64,000 bases of DNA from Zygnema cylindricum (Eukaryota; Streptophyta; Zygnematophyceae; Zygnematales; Zygnemataceae): the NCBI GenBank assembly GCA_037447655.1, contig JBBHKE010003048.1, positions 336,036-400,035 on the forward strand, in the 5' to 3' direction. This document shows, in pieces, positions 13,601 through 25,344 of the stretch (positions within the stretch are counted from its first letter, which is position 1; each line of letters starts with the position of its first letter). Below the pieces are notes generated by a model. That model was given only the letters and a program-made list of their open reading frames with translations. It made no database searches and was not told the DNA's origin. The position numbers were made by a program, and so were the translations under genes.

Positions 13601-16600
13601 GAATAAAGTTTAAACTGAGTTGAAATAAAATGAATCGATTTTGGGTGGATTGAAGTTCACCTTTTGGGACCACATTGATTATGCCTCTCATTTGGAGACT
13701 GTAGACTCCACATTCATACGAAAAAACACCGAGTTTATCGAAAGTAAAGTTGTAAGCAAAAGGTCCATCAACAGAATTGTTACCTCCTCCTAGTCCTTGA
13801 AACATATTCCTTTGGAGATCAAGATCTGTAAAGCCCTCCAGGTTTCCCAGATACCGTTTCCTTTTTCAGTTTTTAAACTTCCCAGTTTTTCCCAACATTC
13901 AATTCTCCAATTTTCCAAATTTGCAATTTTTTATTGGTGGTTTTGAACTGAAAGTTTTCAGATTTCCTTTTCAAGCACCCAATTATCCTCGAGAGAGTGT
14001 CAGTTCTACAATGTTTGGTAGAAATTTGAGAAATCTTTTTGAGTTTCGAGATTTTTCTCTTGTTAAAAAACTCCTGGTAAAATATAAACATTAGATATTG
14101 ATTCTTGTTGTGTAAAAATGTAAACAATATGGCTTTCTTAAGCGTCTATTTCTGAATGCATTACAACAGTCACTTTTGGAAAGGAAACATTCTAGAAAAA
14201 GAAAAACATAAAATACTCTTGGTTAAAAAAGAAACATAGAAAAATGTGTTTACCGGAAACACAAAAAATGCAACAAACGAGAGAAAAGAGGAGGTAACCC
14301 TTAAAAAAAGAAACTAACAAATCCCTTAAGAATAAACCTTCAAAATATCAAAAAATAAACTCCTTTCCGACCTTGAACACTGTTCACAAATCCCTTAAAA
14401 AAAAACCTTCACCTTCCCAATATCCAAAGAAAACAAAAATAAAAACAAAAATAAAAACAAAAATAAAAACAAAAAAAGAGACAAAAACCCTCCTGCTCCT
14501 CCTTCCTTCTCCTTTCTCACCTTGAATACTGTGTCGAGAATCGGTATCCCACTCCCATGAAACCGTTGTTCCTATTTCCACAATCTTACTCGCCTCTTCA
14601 ATTGACACTCCCTCAAACCACTTGATAGTCACAGGAGCTGGAGGTTCGTCTGCAAAACAAAAGCAAAAACAATAATCAAATCAAAAAGACAAGCACAAAA
14701 AGAAATAACAAACAAGTAGAAAAAGGAAAGTATGGAGTACTCCGAAGAAATAAGCAAAAGCAAAAGTTGAGTGTACGAAAAGTTTCTAGTGAGTTCCACA
14801 AAAAGGAAAGAAGGATATGCAAAACGAAGAGATCGAATTCTGGAAATCGCATCGCTGACCCGATGTTCTCCCTCTCCCTCTTCCCTCTTCCCGCTTCCCG
14901 CTTTCCCTCTTTCCTCTTCCCTCTTTTCCTCTTCCCTCTCCCCTCTTCCCACTTCCCTCTCCCTCTTCCTCTCCCTCTCCTGCCTGCCAAGGGGAATCAA
15001 TAGAGCCAGCAACATACCCGGAAGACCATCGGTTAAAAGTATTGCAGAAATTTTTTTGGGACGACGAGGAGGAGGACTGCGTGGAGGAGGACGGCGTGGA
15101 GGAGGATAGGAAGGAGATTTGCATTTGGTGTAAGTGTCTACTCCAGGTTGATTCGTCCCATTAAACATTCTAGATTTAAAGTAACATGTTCTCTTGTATA
15201 CCACAAACCCGACACAAGCGGGATTTAAGGTACAGTTTCGGGTACATCGAAAAACATTGAGTAATACTAATGAGGTAACTTTGTATAAATTATGACGGTT
15301 ATAACCTCTATCTTTTTGATAAATGTAGTTCGGTTGGAGAGCCCCGCATTCCCCTGCGGAAAAATAAAGTATCTAATTAAGAGTACGAATTTGTTACAAA
15401 AACTGTTAAGATTGTATTTAGTGTGGACCACACATTATTTCAAAATTAAGTCGATGGTATGGAAATAAAATCCACACTACATATCGTTAGCAATGGAGAT
15501 GTGATAAGTCTCTAACTGTCCCTGGGTGTTTTTCACTAGCAAAAAGTAAATTAACAAATCTTTGAAACAAACACCTGAAAACAATTTCTCAAGGGAGAGA
15601 GAGAGAGGAAGAGGACGAGGTAGAGGGAGAAGAAGTGGGAGAGGGAGAGGGAGAGGGGGCGGGAGCAAGAGAGGGAGAGGGAAAAAGGAAGAGGGCTGCT
15701 TAAAATAAAGAAACCAATTCCTTAACAAAAAGCAATGACTCAGTAGTGACTGATAAAAACTTAGTCACAACTGAACAGTAACTAAAGTCATGGACCAGCA
15801 CAAAAAAGGGACACATTTGAACAGTGAATGAGAGCACTTCTTAGAATACATCCTCTATCGACTGATCTGTAGAAAAAAAAAGTAATATAAAAAAGCAAAA
15901 ACAATTTAAAGGCAATTGAATCGCTTACAATTTCGGAAAGGGGGAGGATATGCTGACAATTTTTTTTTCAAAGCAAAATTTGGAGGTTGAATAGCATTGT
16001 CGACTCCATGGACGACGAGATAAGAGTCATTAACTACATTAGCTTTATTTAACCAGGCATTAAAATTAAGTGTTTGGGTATCGCCGAGAAAAAATATTCC
16101 TCCCAACACGACTTCCCCATAAAGAGGCATTCCAAAAGCAGTCGGATACGGATAAATCACGGTGTTTGTTAAGAATCTCTGCAGACGCAAAAAAATAAAT
16201 AAAGGTTAACAAAGCATCTCTCTCTACTCTATCTCCCTCTCTACCCCTCCCCCTCCCCCTCTCCCTCTCACTCTCCATCCCTTCCCCCTCCCTCCCCCTC
16301 TCTTTCTTCGTTGCAAAGTTTTACAAATACAGACTGGAAATTCGTCTTTGAAGGCTTATATGGAGGTGCACTATTGCCTCCACTGTAACTAGAGTGGACC
16401 ACAAAGATTTTATTACCTGTTTTTATTTCTTATCCACACATAAATTAGTATGGATTAGAGCAACAAAATACATGCAAAACTTCTGATCCACGGGGATCCG
16501 CCAACACCAATTGCGGTGAACAGTAATAATTGATCGCCAACTATTGAAGAAGGTTTTGAAAGAATATATATTTGAACTGGATAGGCGTGACAAGACAGGA

Positions 16601-17650
16601 GTACATCTATAGGAAATTCGGCATTGCTCTCGAAAATTCGTCTAAAAAACCAAAAATTAATAAATAAAAAGACTTGGGGACCGATAGAGGTGTGGACCAC
16701 ATGTTGAAAATCTAACATTACAAAAGATTTGTCGTTCTACAAGAGTTATTTGTTCCAGCTTTCGAATGGAAATTAACACTGCAACTTAAATATAATGCAT
16801 TGCAAAGTTCAAATATTTGTCCATTTATCGCAGCAATTGTATGTAAAGCCTCGACTGAAAGTACTTCAAAGAGCGTATCGAGTTGAAAATTCAATTTCTT
16901 GACCAAATTTTAAAGCAGGGCAGACTTCTACCTCCGCACAGTTTTGAATTCAACCTCCGTACTGTTTTAAATTCTACCTCCGTACTATTTTGATAACTTC
17001 CGTACCAAAATGTGGCATGGCTACTCTTAAAAAAAAAACAATACTGGTGGAGCCGTTGAAAAAAAAAAAAAAGGGATCGAACAGACCTCCTGTAGTAAAA
17101 ATCGCCTATCATTTAAAAAAAACCTACTTACAGTGCTAAAAACTCTTTAACTCTGAAACTCTTACAAGATTGTTAAAGAATTTAACAAGTAAAAAAACTT
17201 TCCTACATTGACTCGTAAACCTAAACTAGTCGCATTTTTTACTTACATAATTACATGATTTCAACTTTCTCCATAAGAAAACTTTAGAAATAAGACCAAA
17301 AAAAAATAAAAATAAAAATCAAACTTTACCCGAAAATCGTCGGCTGTTTGCCGGTAAGGTATTGTCAGATACAGAAGCCAGTTGTCACGCATAGCAATGA
17401 TGTCAGCAGGGCTTGTCGTTTTCACCACCTGTTGTACGGCCCAATCATTTGGAATGATGAATGTGGCGTTTTTTAGGTTAGCAATGTAGCGAATCACTTT
17501 TTTTGTCGGATACAGAGACTGGAAACCAGTGTAGTTTCTGAGGGAATTTGTAACCCACTGGATTCGACCTGTAGAAGCTGCAGATTCACATCTGTGAATG
17601 GAAAGAGACAGAGAAAGCACAAAAACTGAAAAACAAACTAAAAACTGCAT
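10601..17650 (-). CDS. Secreted multidomain protein: FAS1, PAN/Apple, Pro-rich linker, cupredoxin-like, PAN/Apple
   Basis: Exons on the minus strand: 17650-17330, 16897-16722, 16641-16506, 16178-15929, 15353-15018, 14649-14521, 13825-13661, 12831-12778 and 10842-10601 (TAA), about 602 residues. The start ATG at 17650 gives a signal peptide (MQFLVCFSVFVLSLSLSIH, then RCES). The fasciclin (FAS1) domain covers about residues 24-290, with H1 motif NATFIIPNDWAV and H2 motif YLVVHGVDNAIQPP. PAN1 covers about 295-372 (FRCTRNCTLNPACVGFVVY, six Cys). A PPPRRPPPRSPPPRRP linker follows. The cupredoxin-like domain covers about 408-504 (IVEIGTTVSWEW, RHSIQ, FSYECGVYSLQMRG), with Tyr where the second His ligand of blue copper proteins is expected. 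PAN2 covers about 523-602 (GNCAESCKLHDDCVGFVFYG). All junctions from 16178 downward are phase-consistent. The boundaries of the exons at 16897-16722 and 16641-16506 are tentative. FAS1 and PAN are adhesion or ligand-binding modules, so a cell-wall or surface role is inferred. Confidence 0.8.
14865..14990. repeat. Polypyrimidine simple-sequence tract (CTCTTCC-type) in an intron
   Basis: The plus strand is an almost pure C/T tract of ctcttccct-like units, inside the intron between the PAN1 and cupredoxin exons of the minus-strand gene. It is therefore purine-rich in the transcript. Similar shorter tracts lie at 6280-6330 (C/T), 15590-15690 (G/A) and 16217-16310 (C/T). Confidence 0.8.
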
Positions 17651-18864
17651 GGATTCATATGTAAACCTAGCTTGTTTGGAAGCTATAAGTTTCAGGAAGG
17701 GAGCCATGGTCGAAAAGTTGCAGAGCATTTGCAGAGAATCCTCTGCAGGATAATCTCTTCTGTTGGCAACTCCAGCTGCTGAGAGCAGGTCTTTGTACTA
17801 AAAGTTTGTAAAGGCTGGTTTGGCAATTGTTGGCTGAGTTGCCACAACTTAAGGACAGTGATGCCACGTGTACCACTTAGCGACGCGTCCATCATTTCAG
17901 GCGTAATACCTGGCTGTCACGTCATGGTACCTCACGTAATCTGAACCGTGAATGTACAACGTCATGTCACGGCGATGATTTCGCGCCGTAGATATCCTGC
18001 AGCTACACTATGGTACGTTGTGTACTGCAGAGGAACGTTTGTCTTATTAGATGATTCATATGTTCTAGGAAGTGGTTTCCTGTAATTGCGACTTGACTTC
18101 CTTGTGGATTTTAATTGCGTAAGTTCCATGGAATTGCCCGTCAGTGGTCCGTCGTGACTTCCTATTGGCAGGCCAGCGGGAGGATAAAACGACAAATATA
18201 ACCTCACCGGATATCACTGAGATTCTTATAGGATGAAGTACAGATGGGATGTAATTTACTAATTTAATGCTCAAAGTCAAGGCTATTGAGCCAATCCACG
18301 TCGAAGTTGTTAACCAAATTGAGCAACTTTTGCAATGTATCTCCATCGTGGGACTCAAATCGTACGGTTCGTACATATGTCGAGTGTCGCTCAAATGTCG
18401 TACATGGAATTTACAAGTGGAGGGAGTGCCGTACATTTGTTAAGGAAAGTTGTGCCAAAAGCTAAGGAAAATTTACTAGAATTGAAGAAATCTAACGAAA
18501 ATTTATTGTTGGAAAGAACGAACTTGAATAATACCGTACGAAAAATCCTGGATTGCTGGATATGATTGGGAAGTATAATTAGAAACGTCATTTTTTGGCG
18601 CGCAGAATCGATTCGAATGTGGATACCCTCTTGGCTTTTATGACGAAACCGACAAGCTGTGACGCTTGATGCATGTCTTCTGTACTTTTTTGTGGTTCCA
18701 CCAAACCAGGAAAGCGGCTGATTGCCTCATCAGGATCCGATTGTCGTTAAACAAAACGCCAAAAAAAACAGCCTGACAAGATTTTCTGGATGATCTGTGA
18801 GGTGTGGACGAATCTAAATTCTGGACGAAGTTTTGTACTACACCGCCAATCGGTATTAGAGTAA
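17651..18864. other. Upstream region of the FAS1-PAN gene; no supported gene
   Basis: This should contain the promoter of the minus-strand FAS1-PAN gene. Short ORFs, for example 18335-18565 (+) with a Lys/Glu-rich helical end, have no recognisable homology. No clear TATA element was identified. Confidence 0.4.
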
Positions 18865-19835
18865 GGGCGTGTTCCCATGTGTTCAAGTAAGGGTTTTTTC
18901 CCGTCGTTTTCACAGAAAATGGGACTTCCAACGAGAAAATATTACACCGTACGAAAATGGCCAAAAACACAAGTACATTTTGCGTCATCTTGGAACTTAG
19001 AAGGTACGGCAATTTGACGTTATTATCATCGCGACCCACTTCCAGGTCATCTTCACACTTGTAATGGAATCAAACACGATCTGATTCTAACCAAAATAAC
19101 ACCCTATCGACGAATAGAAAGCAGTTATTGCACGCGTGAAACGTCTTCAAAAATTTTTGAGCGAGGAGAGTACACGCTATTTTTTTATATGCTCGTCACG
19201 CGCATGTACGTACAAAAAATGACAAGCATGTACGAAAAAAAAATCGTTGGGGTCTCGGACCTGCACTTTCATTAATGGGTCCTAAGCAAAAATTTACAAC
19301 GTCCTCGTCTCTCCCCATATTTTTCATTCGACCGCTCCTCTTTTTCTCATCTCTAAATGAAATGCAACAATAAAAGTATCAAATGAAAGATATATTTTTT
19401 TCCTTTTTTTATATATTTTTTGTCTCATTTTGATGGCATATCGAATGATCAATGGTAAGAAAAAGAAATCGGGAAGCCATGGCGGAAAGTTTACATGTTG
19501 ATGATGTCATAAGACAGCATGACTTCACAAGGTAGCATGACTTCGCAATGTCACAAAACCCTAAACATCTACAATGTCACAAAAAACTCGACGTCTACAA
19601 TCCTCGCCGTTTTTGTAGACGTCACTAATTTTAGGAAGTTTCGTAGTCGTCTACATTTCGTTTCTTACTATCGTAGGCTGTCGCATACTTTGTAGACGTC
19701 TACAACTGTCGCATATTTGAAGTAATGAAGGCGCAAGTAATGATTGACATAGGAACACTTTGAAAATTACACCGTAAAATTTGCGCTAAAATCCAAAGTA
19801 GCGTTTCAAAGTTTCGGTTACATGGGAACACGCCC
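18865..19835. mobile_element. PIF/Harbinger-type TIR element (non-autonomous) with TAA target duplication
   Basis: The left end is GGGCGTGTTCCCATGT at 18865. The right end is its perfect inverse, ACATGGGAACACGCCC, ending at 19835. Both ends are flanked by TAA (18862-18864 and 19836-19838). A 3-bp TAA/TTA duplication with G-rich termini is the signature of PIF/Harbinger elements. At 971 bp with no DDE-type ORF, it is a non-autonomous copy. The interior holds a run of cgtctacaa/tgtagacg inverted motifs at 19580-19700. Confidence 0.8.
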
Positions 19836-20154
19836 TAAGTTTGAAAATCTGCAAGTTTGTTTTCGCGCCTTTGTTTCATGACGTCAAAGCATGCGAAGTG
19901 TCACGGGACACCTTCAATCGGAGTTACGTGCCAACATTTTGGTGTGAGCAAGACCCGTTTTTTGATGAGTTTTATGAAAATCATCGGAAATGGTAAAAAG
20001 TTACATATGCTCCGATGGGCATAAGCTAAGAAAATATGGCCAATGTGACAAGTATTGTAGGCGGTACAGGGTGTACATTACCAAAACTTCAAGGCATATT
20101 GTACCAAATATGATATTCCGGCTGGGACACACATTTCATCTCGCACGACTTTGC

Positions 20155-20510
20155 ATTTAGGTGTGGCGGCTATGGACGCAGCGGCTACAAAAGAACGAGA
20201 CTACGCTCACCGAGACCCGTCGGACTAGTTTGTCCCATTTGCAGTGGAGATTTTTGGTTCTTTGGACAAGTCCTTCGATGACTTCCTTCGATACGCGACG
20301 AACTTTCGAATCGCTGGGTCGAGGGAGACCTCCATCTAGTCTATTGGTTGCGTTTTACTGTCAACGTGTCTCAATTGCACTTCAACGGGCGCAAGCGGGG
20401 GCTCTCCTTCGACGTAGCACACTTGCGGAAGACCAGCGAGGTCTTCCAGACCTTCCGCCAAGGGACCCGGTTCACATCCATGATCGCCGTGGTTGTGGAC
20501 CTTAGTTTGT
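20155..20510 (+). pseudogene. LINE reverse-transcriptase C-terminal remnant
   Basis: In one frame GVAAMDAAATKERDYAHRDP is followed, after a stop, by FVPFAVEIFGSLDKSFDDFL. In another frame QRVSIALQRAQAGALLRRS follows. This order matches the end of non-LTR retrotransposon reverse transcriptases, where a DAAA-rich helix and FVPFALE-type strand precede a final SVALQRG-type helix. The stop codons and frame change show it is decayed. A related remnant occurs on the minus strand at about 24180-24320. Confidence 0.65.
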
Positions 20511-22842
20511 CTACGGGTAGTCTAGTCTCGGTTTTTTCATTTTGTAGGCGGTCTCAGTTTGTTATTGTTTTGTTTTGGTTCTTTGCTCTTGTCAGTATTG
20601 TTGTGTTTCGTTTCAGCATTTAGGCGTAGATTACTTTTTTGTGACTCTTGTAGTCTCCAAGTGTGTTTTTTTTTTCAGTTTTGCCTTTTTTGTACTCAAA
20701 TGGTTTTGCCATCGCAATTTTTGCAATAAATATTTCATCAAATATGATATTGCGAAATATCGCAATAATGTCGTTTGAAAGGAATATCGCAATAATGTCG
20801 TTTGAAAGGAATATCGCATCAAATTCCTTGTGTCGGCCACAACGTGTCACCTCGAATGGCCACAACAACCAACAAATATTGTAAAAAGTAAAAATACGTT
20901 CAATATAACGTATTCCTGTTTACCCTCCCTAGCACAAAAAAAACGAAAAACCATTGCACGATTCACACTAGAAATGGATGACGGATGAGGAAATGAATGT
21001 CTTTTTTTTTGGTTGGACGTGAATCGCCTTTAACGTCACCTTACGTCAACAAAAACATCGCGATGTGATTCATGTTGTCGTACAATTAGTCGTCGATGAC
21101 TCAAATCCGTCCGTACCAAACCATCATTTTTCATCCGTACAACAACATATAATTTTCACTGGTGACACCTTAAGGTTTTTTTAGGTGAGACGATCTCGCT
21201 TTCGAAGGAAAGAAATAAAAAACAGCGCAAGGTGACAAACATACGTTTCAGATGGGAGTAAAATGGGAGATGGACGGCATTAGGAAGTGGGCGAGGAAAG
21301 TCTGTCTCACGTACAAGAGGTAAGAATGGGGGGGGGAAGTTTCGTCAAAGTTCTAAAGAACTTTTAAGTTTACATTGTTTTACGTTATATTTTAGATGAT
21401 TTTGATTAGCTATTTGTTCATGGGTTAGCATTTAAAAAAAACGTTACAGTACGGATCATTCATTCGGGATACAACTCCCTATTTTTTCAAAGTTGCATTT
21501 TTGCATTCCGAAAATGTTTCCCGGAAAAAAAGATGATTTACCACAGTTGTCAATTTTTGACGCATTTGACCATATGTTTTGTCTGTCGTTACGCTCCAAA
21601 TCGTATATTTTGTTCGACGCTACGCTCCAAAAAGGTTGACAGCCGAGCGGCCAACCAGTTTGGCGCCTCTTTTTTTGTTTTTTTTGCGGGCATGCATGGT
21701 ACGAGATTATTCGTTTCCTCATCTCATTGGTCATCCATTTATAGTGTGAATCTTGTAATGCGTGGTCTTTTTGGCGCTTGATTATGCTTAATCAAGAATG
21801 GTGGGTGGTTTTGGCCCTACACCGCCGAAAAACCCTTCATTGCTCCCTCCACAAGAGTGTGATATCTGCCCGTTATAAATCTACCTCTCTTCAAAGTAGA
21901 GAATGCTCATTATCAATATTGATTGTCGAGTAGTTCCTCTAGATTCGCAACCATGAATTGGTTGTAAAATGGTGCTCATTTCAACTTTAGATAACATTCC
22001 AAATATCTGTCTTTGTATACCCTCTATTTGTTACGCAGTTCTCCCCACAATCGCTCCAAGTTCACGAGACGATTCCCAGCGATAGTTATTTGAACTCCGC
22101 GTTACCATTTTGTTTTGGTCATTGTCTCTAATTAGTTAGGGACAACACTTTGTTATATCATCGAGCCTCCCTTAGCGAGCCTTTTGATTACAGACTACCA
22201 CATTCCCATGTGTCGTAAAAAATTAACCAGCTTGAATGGGTCCACTAAAATATTGCATATAGTCTAAAGGGCACAATAAATTATGCCCGTAATTTCGCCA
22301 CGAGTCACATTCGCTATAAAATTTTGAAATCCTCCTATGCTTGAAGTTCCCAACTTTTAGTCTGTGGCCTTTTATGGTGATTGACAATTGGCAAACAAAG
22401 AACCCGACCCTATTTGCATAGAGGCCCTTTCGAAAAGTTAGAAGCCCATCCTTGTACGAAAAATGACTCTTTTTATTGTTTTTATTGTCTAGCTGAAAGT
22501 TGTCAAACCCTGTTTTGGAAAGCCACCCAAATCCTAATAACGGAGGGTCGTAGGCTCAAAATTATTGATGCCGAGAACCCAACTTCACCTAGTTGCAATT
22601 TAAGATTCTTGCAGGTCCTCCACTATTATATATTATTTGTATTGATACGTTATACGTCGATTTTGGGGATCTACTCGGGTACCAGCGATTGAAAAACGGT
22701 CTTGGGAGCTCGTGGAGGACACCTTAGCTAAGTGGGAAGTAAAAAAGACGTACGTATTTTGTATGAAATTCATATATGCGATATGCCCCTTTTTTTGGTC
22801 TATCGATAATTGGTACATTGGCACAATACATTGGACTGGTGT
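20511..22842. other. Gene-poor stretch with no supported gene
   Basis: No ORF with recognisable motifs or splice-consistent exons was found on either strand. It contains the short tandem repeat at 20756-20816 and otherwise diverged, AT-rich sequence. Confidence 0.5.
20756..20816. repeat. 27-28 bp tandem repeat, two copies
   Basis: The unit aatatcgcaataatgtcg plus tttgaaagg occurs twice in tandem, followed by the start of a third copy. Nothing ties it to a gene. Confidence 0.8.
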
Positions 22843-23531
22843 CAGAGGTCGCAAAAGTCAAAATTTTACATAACCAAAACCAACCGTTTTTTTTTTTTTC
22901 AAAATATGAGTAACCGACGCCCGACCGGGTTATGTCACACTCCAAAATTGTTAACCGTTAACTGACCGACGGATATGAAAATAAAAATTAACCGAAACTC
23001 GATTTCTCGCGATTAACCGTGCCAGCCCGTAACCGAAAAAGTACAAAATTAACTAATGTACGACGTATGAATAAGCCAATAATTACAATTTCTCGCGTTA
23101 CCTTAGATTTGCGAAATGAATAGTGTACTAACGTGTCAGATTTGCGACGCTTTGTCGCGTTCCCTAAGATTTCCGAAATGAATATTGTACCACCGTGTCA
23201 CATTTGCAACGCTTTGTCGTGTTCCTTAAGATTTGGGAAATGAATAGTGTACTACCGTGTCAGATTTGCGACGCTAATCATGATGTCACATACTTCCACG
23301 ATACCAAAGAGTACAAAGTACAATAATGTTGGATTGTATGGATAGTACAAAATTTTCATTTTTTTTGGTTTTTTGGTTGACCGACCGTAACCGACCGTTT
23401 TTTTTTTCTGGTGAATCAACCGACCGCAACCGCCCGGCCCTCAAAATTTGGCAACTGAATCCGTTCCGGATCCGGCGCGGGCGGTCGGTTAACGGTCGGT
23501 CACGGTTTCCGTTGACCGTTTGCGACCTCTG
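22843..23531. mobile_element. hAT-like TIR element, copy 1 (non-autonomous)
   Basis: It starts with CAGAGGTCGCAAAAG and ends with the inverse TTTGCGACCTCTG. Subterminal blocks of gaccgaccg/aaccgaccg repeats lie near the right end. The terminal CAG.GGTCGCAAA pattern and size fit non-autonomous hAT elements. No target duplication is visible around this copy. The interior holds a tandem repeat at 23104-23275. Confidence 0.6.
23104..23275. repeat. 62-bp tandem repeat, 2.7 copies, inside the hAT-like element
   Basis: Units begin at 23104, 23166 and 23228 with agatttgcgaaatgaata-like sequence and contain the block cgtgtcagatttgcgacgct. They are degenerate but clearly aligned. Confidence 0.8.
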
Positions 23532-23664
23532 ACATAAGGCTAATAACGATTCACGGTGTACTGTACAGTAATGATACATCGTGTGACGTTTCTTACTCGA
23601 TATTCTTCGATACGCTACTGTACAGGTCAGTAGCGTAGCGCCAAATCCTAATAATATTGTACTG

Positions 23665-24525
23665 CAAAGGTCGCAAAAGTCAAAATTTTAGATAACCAAA
23701 ACCGACCGTTTTTATTTTTCAAAATCTGAGTACCCGACGCCCGACCAGGTTATGTCAAGCTCCAAATTTGTTAACCATTACCCGAAACGCGTTTATGAAA
23801 AAAAAAGGTTAATCGAAACTCGATTTCTCGCGACTACTCGTACCCGCCCGTACCCGAATAAGTACAGAATTAGTGGTACATCTCCCTTATGCCTTCCACG
23901 ATACCAAGAGTACAAAGTACAATACTACAATGTGGCCGACTTTATTAAAAAGCGCGATGGTAAACCATCTGAGTCCATAGAAACAAAAAGAAGTAGCATT
24001 GCTAAAACTAAAAAACCACATAACAAGGGAATAAACAGAAAGGAAAATGAAGGCAAAAACTACGAAAATACGAAAGGATGGCAGGGAAGTCGAAAACATC
24101 CAAAAAAGCAAAACCTAACAAACAAACCACCAAAGGAAAAAACTAACACGTTGCAAAAAACACCCAACAGAACTAAGAATTTACGGAAAGCAACCACGTA
24201 AGTCCCCGAATCCCGGAGGAGCACGAGGAGGAAGTTCCGGAACACGCCGTCGATCCATAATAGCAATAGACGATCGAAGTAATATAGAAGCCAACACTCG
24301 TTGTAGGGCCACGGAAAAACGTTTGCTGGATAGTATTGACGGTACAAAACCTTCAATTTTGTTCGTTTTTTGCTTACCCAACCGTAACCGATTTATTTTT
24401 TTTCGTAAATCACCCGCCCGAATTCGCCCGACCCCCAAATTTGGCAACCGAATCCGTTCCGGATCCGACGCGGGCGGTCGGTCAACGGTCGGTTATGGTT
24501 TTTGTTAACCGTTTGCGACCTCCTG
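23665..24525. mobile_element. hAT-like TIR element, copy 2, with 8-bp target duplication and an internal LINE fragment
   Basis: The left end CAAAGGTCGCAAAAGTC and right end GCGACCTCCTG mirror copy 1. The flanking octamers ttgtactg (23657-23664) and ctgtactg (24526-24533) match at 7 of 8 positions, the duplication length expected of hAT elements. The interior differs from copy 1. On the minus strand at about 24320-24180 it encodes RFSVALQRVLASILLRSS and a proline-rich tail like the LINE remnant at 20.4 kb. Confidence 0.65.
24180..24320 (-). pseudogene. LINE reverse-transcriptase C-terminal remnant, second copy
   Basis: The minus-strand translation contains RFSVALQRVLASILLRSS and then VPELPPRAPPGFGDLRGCFP. 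It aligns by eye with the corresponding part of the 20.4-kb remnant (RVSIALQRAQAGALLRRS, then LPDLPPRDPVHIHDRRGCGP). Both therefore come from one LINE family. The copy is truncated and lies inside the hAT-like element. Confidence 0.55.
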
Positions 24526-24657
24526 CTGTACTGTGGTGTACTGTGGTGCTCCTTTTTACGGTACACTACAGTACTGTACATTAGAGTACTGTAGTTGTAG
24601 CGCCACACGCTACGCTACATTAAATTATGTATCGTACAGTACACCGTGTATCGCTGT

Positions 24658-25144
24658 TACACCGCGAATCGTAAGTAGAGTAATGAAAAAATTAGAGTAC
24701 AAAAACTAAAAAATATATTTAGAGTAATGAACTCTAATTTATGTGATAAAGTTGTTTCAACTATGAAGTTTACTCTAATTTGGCACGCTAATATCCTCTA
24801 CTGTAAATAAGGTATCTGTACAGAATTTGGCAAAACGTACATTTAATCGTCACTATGACGTTTGTAACACGCGGTTTGTTAAAACGCAATTACATGATAA
24901 CGGCCTGTATTAAATCATTATTTGTACTTTTCTACTTAATAAAGTACAATTTTGCACGGTATGAGGTCATCCGTACTCCACACTATTTAAAACGAACATG
25001 TATTAGAATTAAAAACTCTAATTAAACTTTACCTTAAATAGAATAATGAAAAAATTAGAATCATTTACTCTATTTCATGTGATAGAGTCGAAATTTCGAG
25101 CGACCGAATTAGAGTAATTTACTCTAATTATGATTCGCGGTGTA
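24658..25144. mobile_element. TA-flanked MITE with TACACCGCGAATCG termini
   Basis: It begins TACACCGCGAATCGTAA and ends with the inverse ATGATTCGCGGTGTA. Inside both ends are agagtaa/ttactct motifs. At 487 bp it has no coding capacity. The TA at each end fits a TA target duplication as in Tc1/mariner-related MITEs. A half copy in the opposite orientation lies at about 51879-52130. Confidence 0.7.
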
Positions 25145-25343
25145 GTGTTAATAGTTTTTCGCCACTTAAAACATATTTTTTCCGTACACACTTGTGTGAT
25201 TTTCAATTTGAGACCGCCAATCAGAAGGTGGGATTCTTGGATTTCAATCGCAACCGTCGGATCCATAATCCGACAAGCATATACAGAGAAAAGATGTTTA
25301 AGTGGCAAAAAAAACATTAACATTAATAGCGATACACGGTGTA
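25145..25343. mobile_element. MITE of the CGATACACGGTGTA family, abutting the previous one
   Basis: The interior (tttttcgccacttaaaac, then gaccgccaatc, gaaaagatgtt and the right end aatagcgatacacggtgta) is closely related to the complete copy at 45378-45598. The left terminus is truncated where it meets the preceding MITE. Confidence 0.7.
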
Positions 25344-25344
25344 C

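Noticed and set aside
18638-19039. 133-codon minus-strand ORF
   Set aside because: It runs across the left border of the PIF/Harbinger-type element at 18865, so it joins unrelated sequences.
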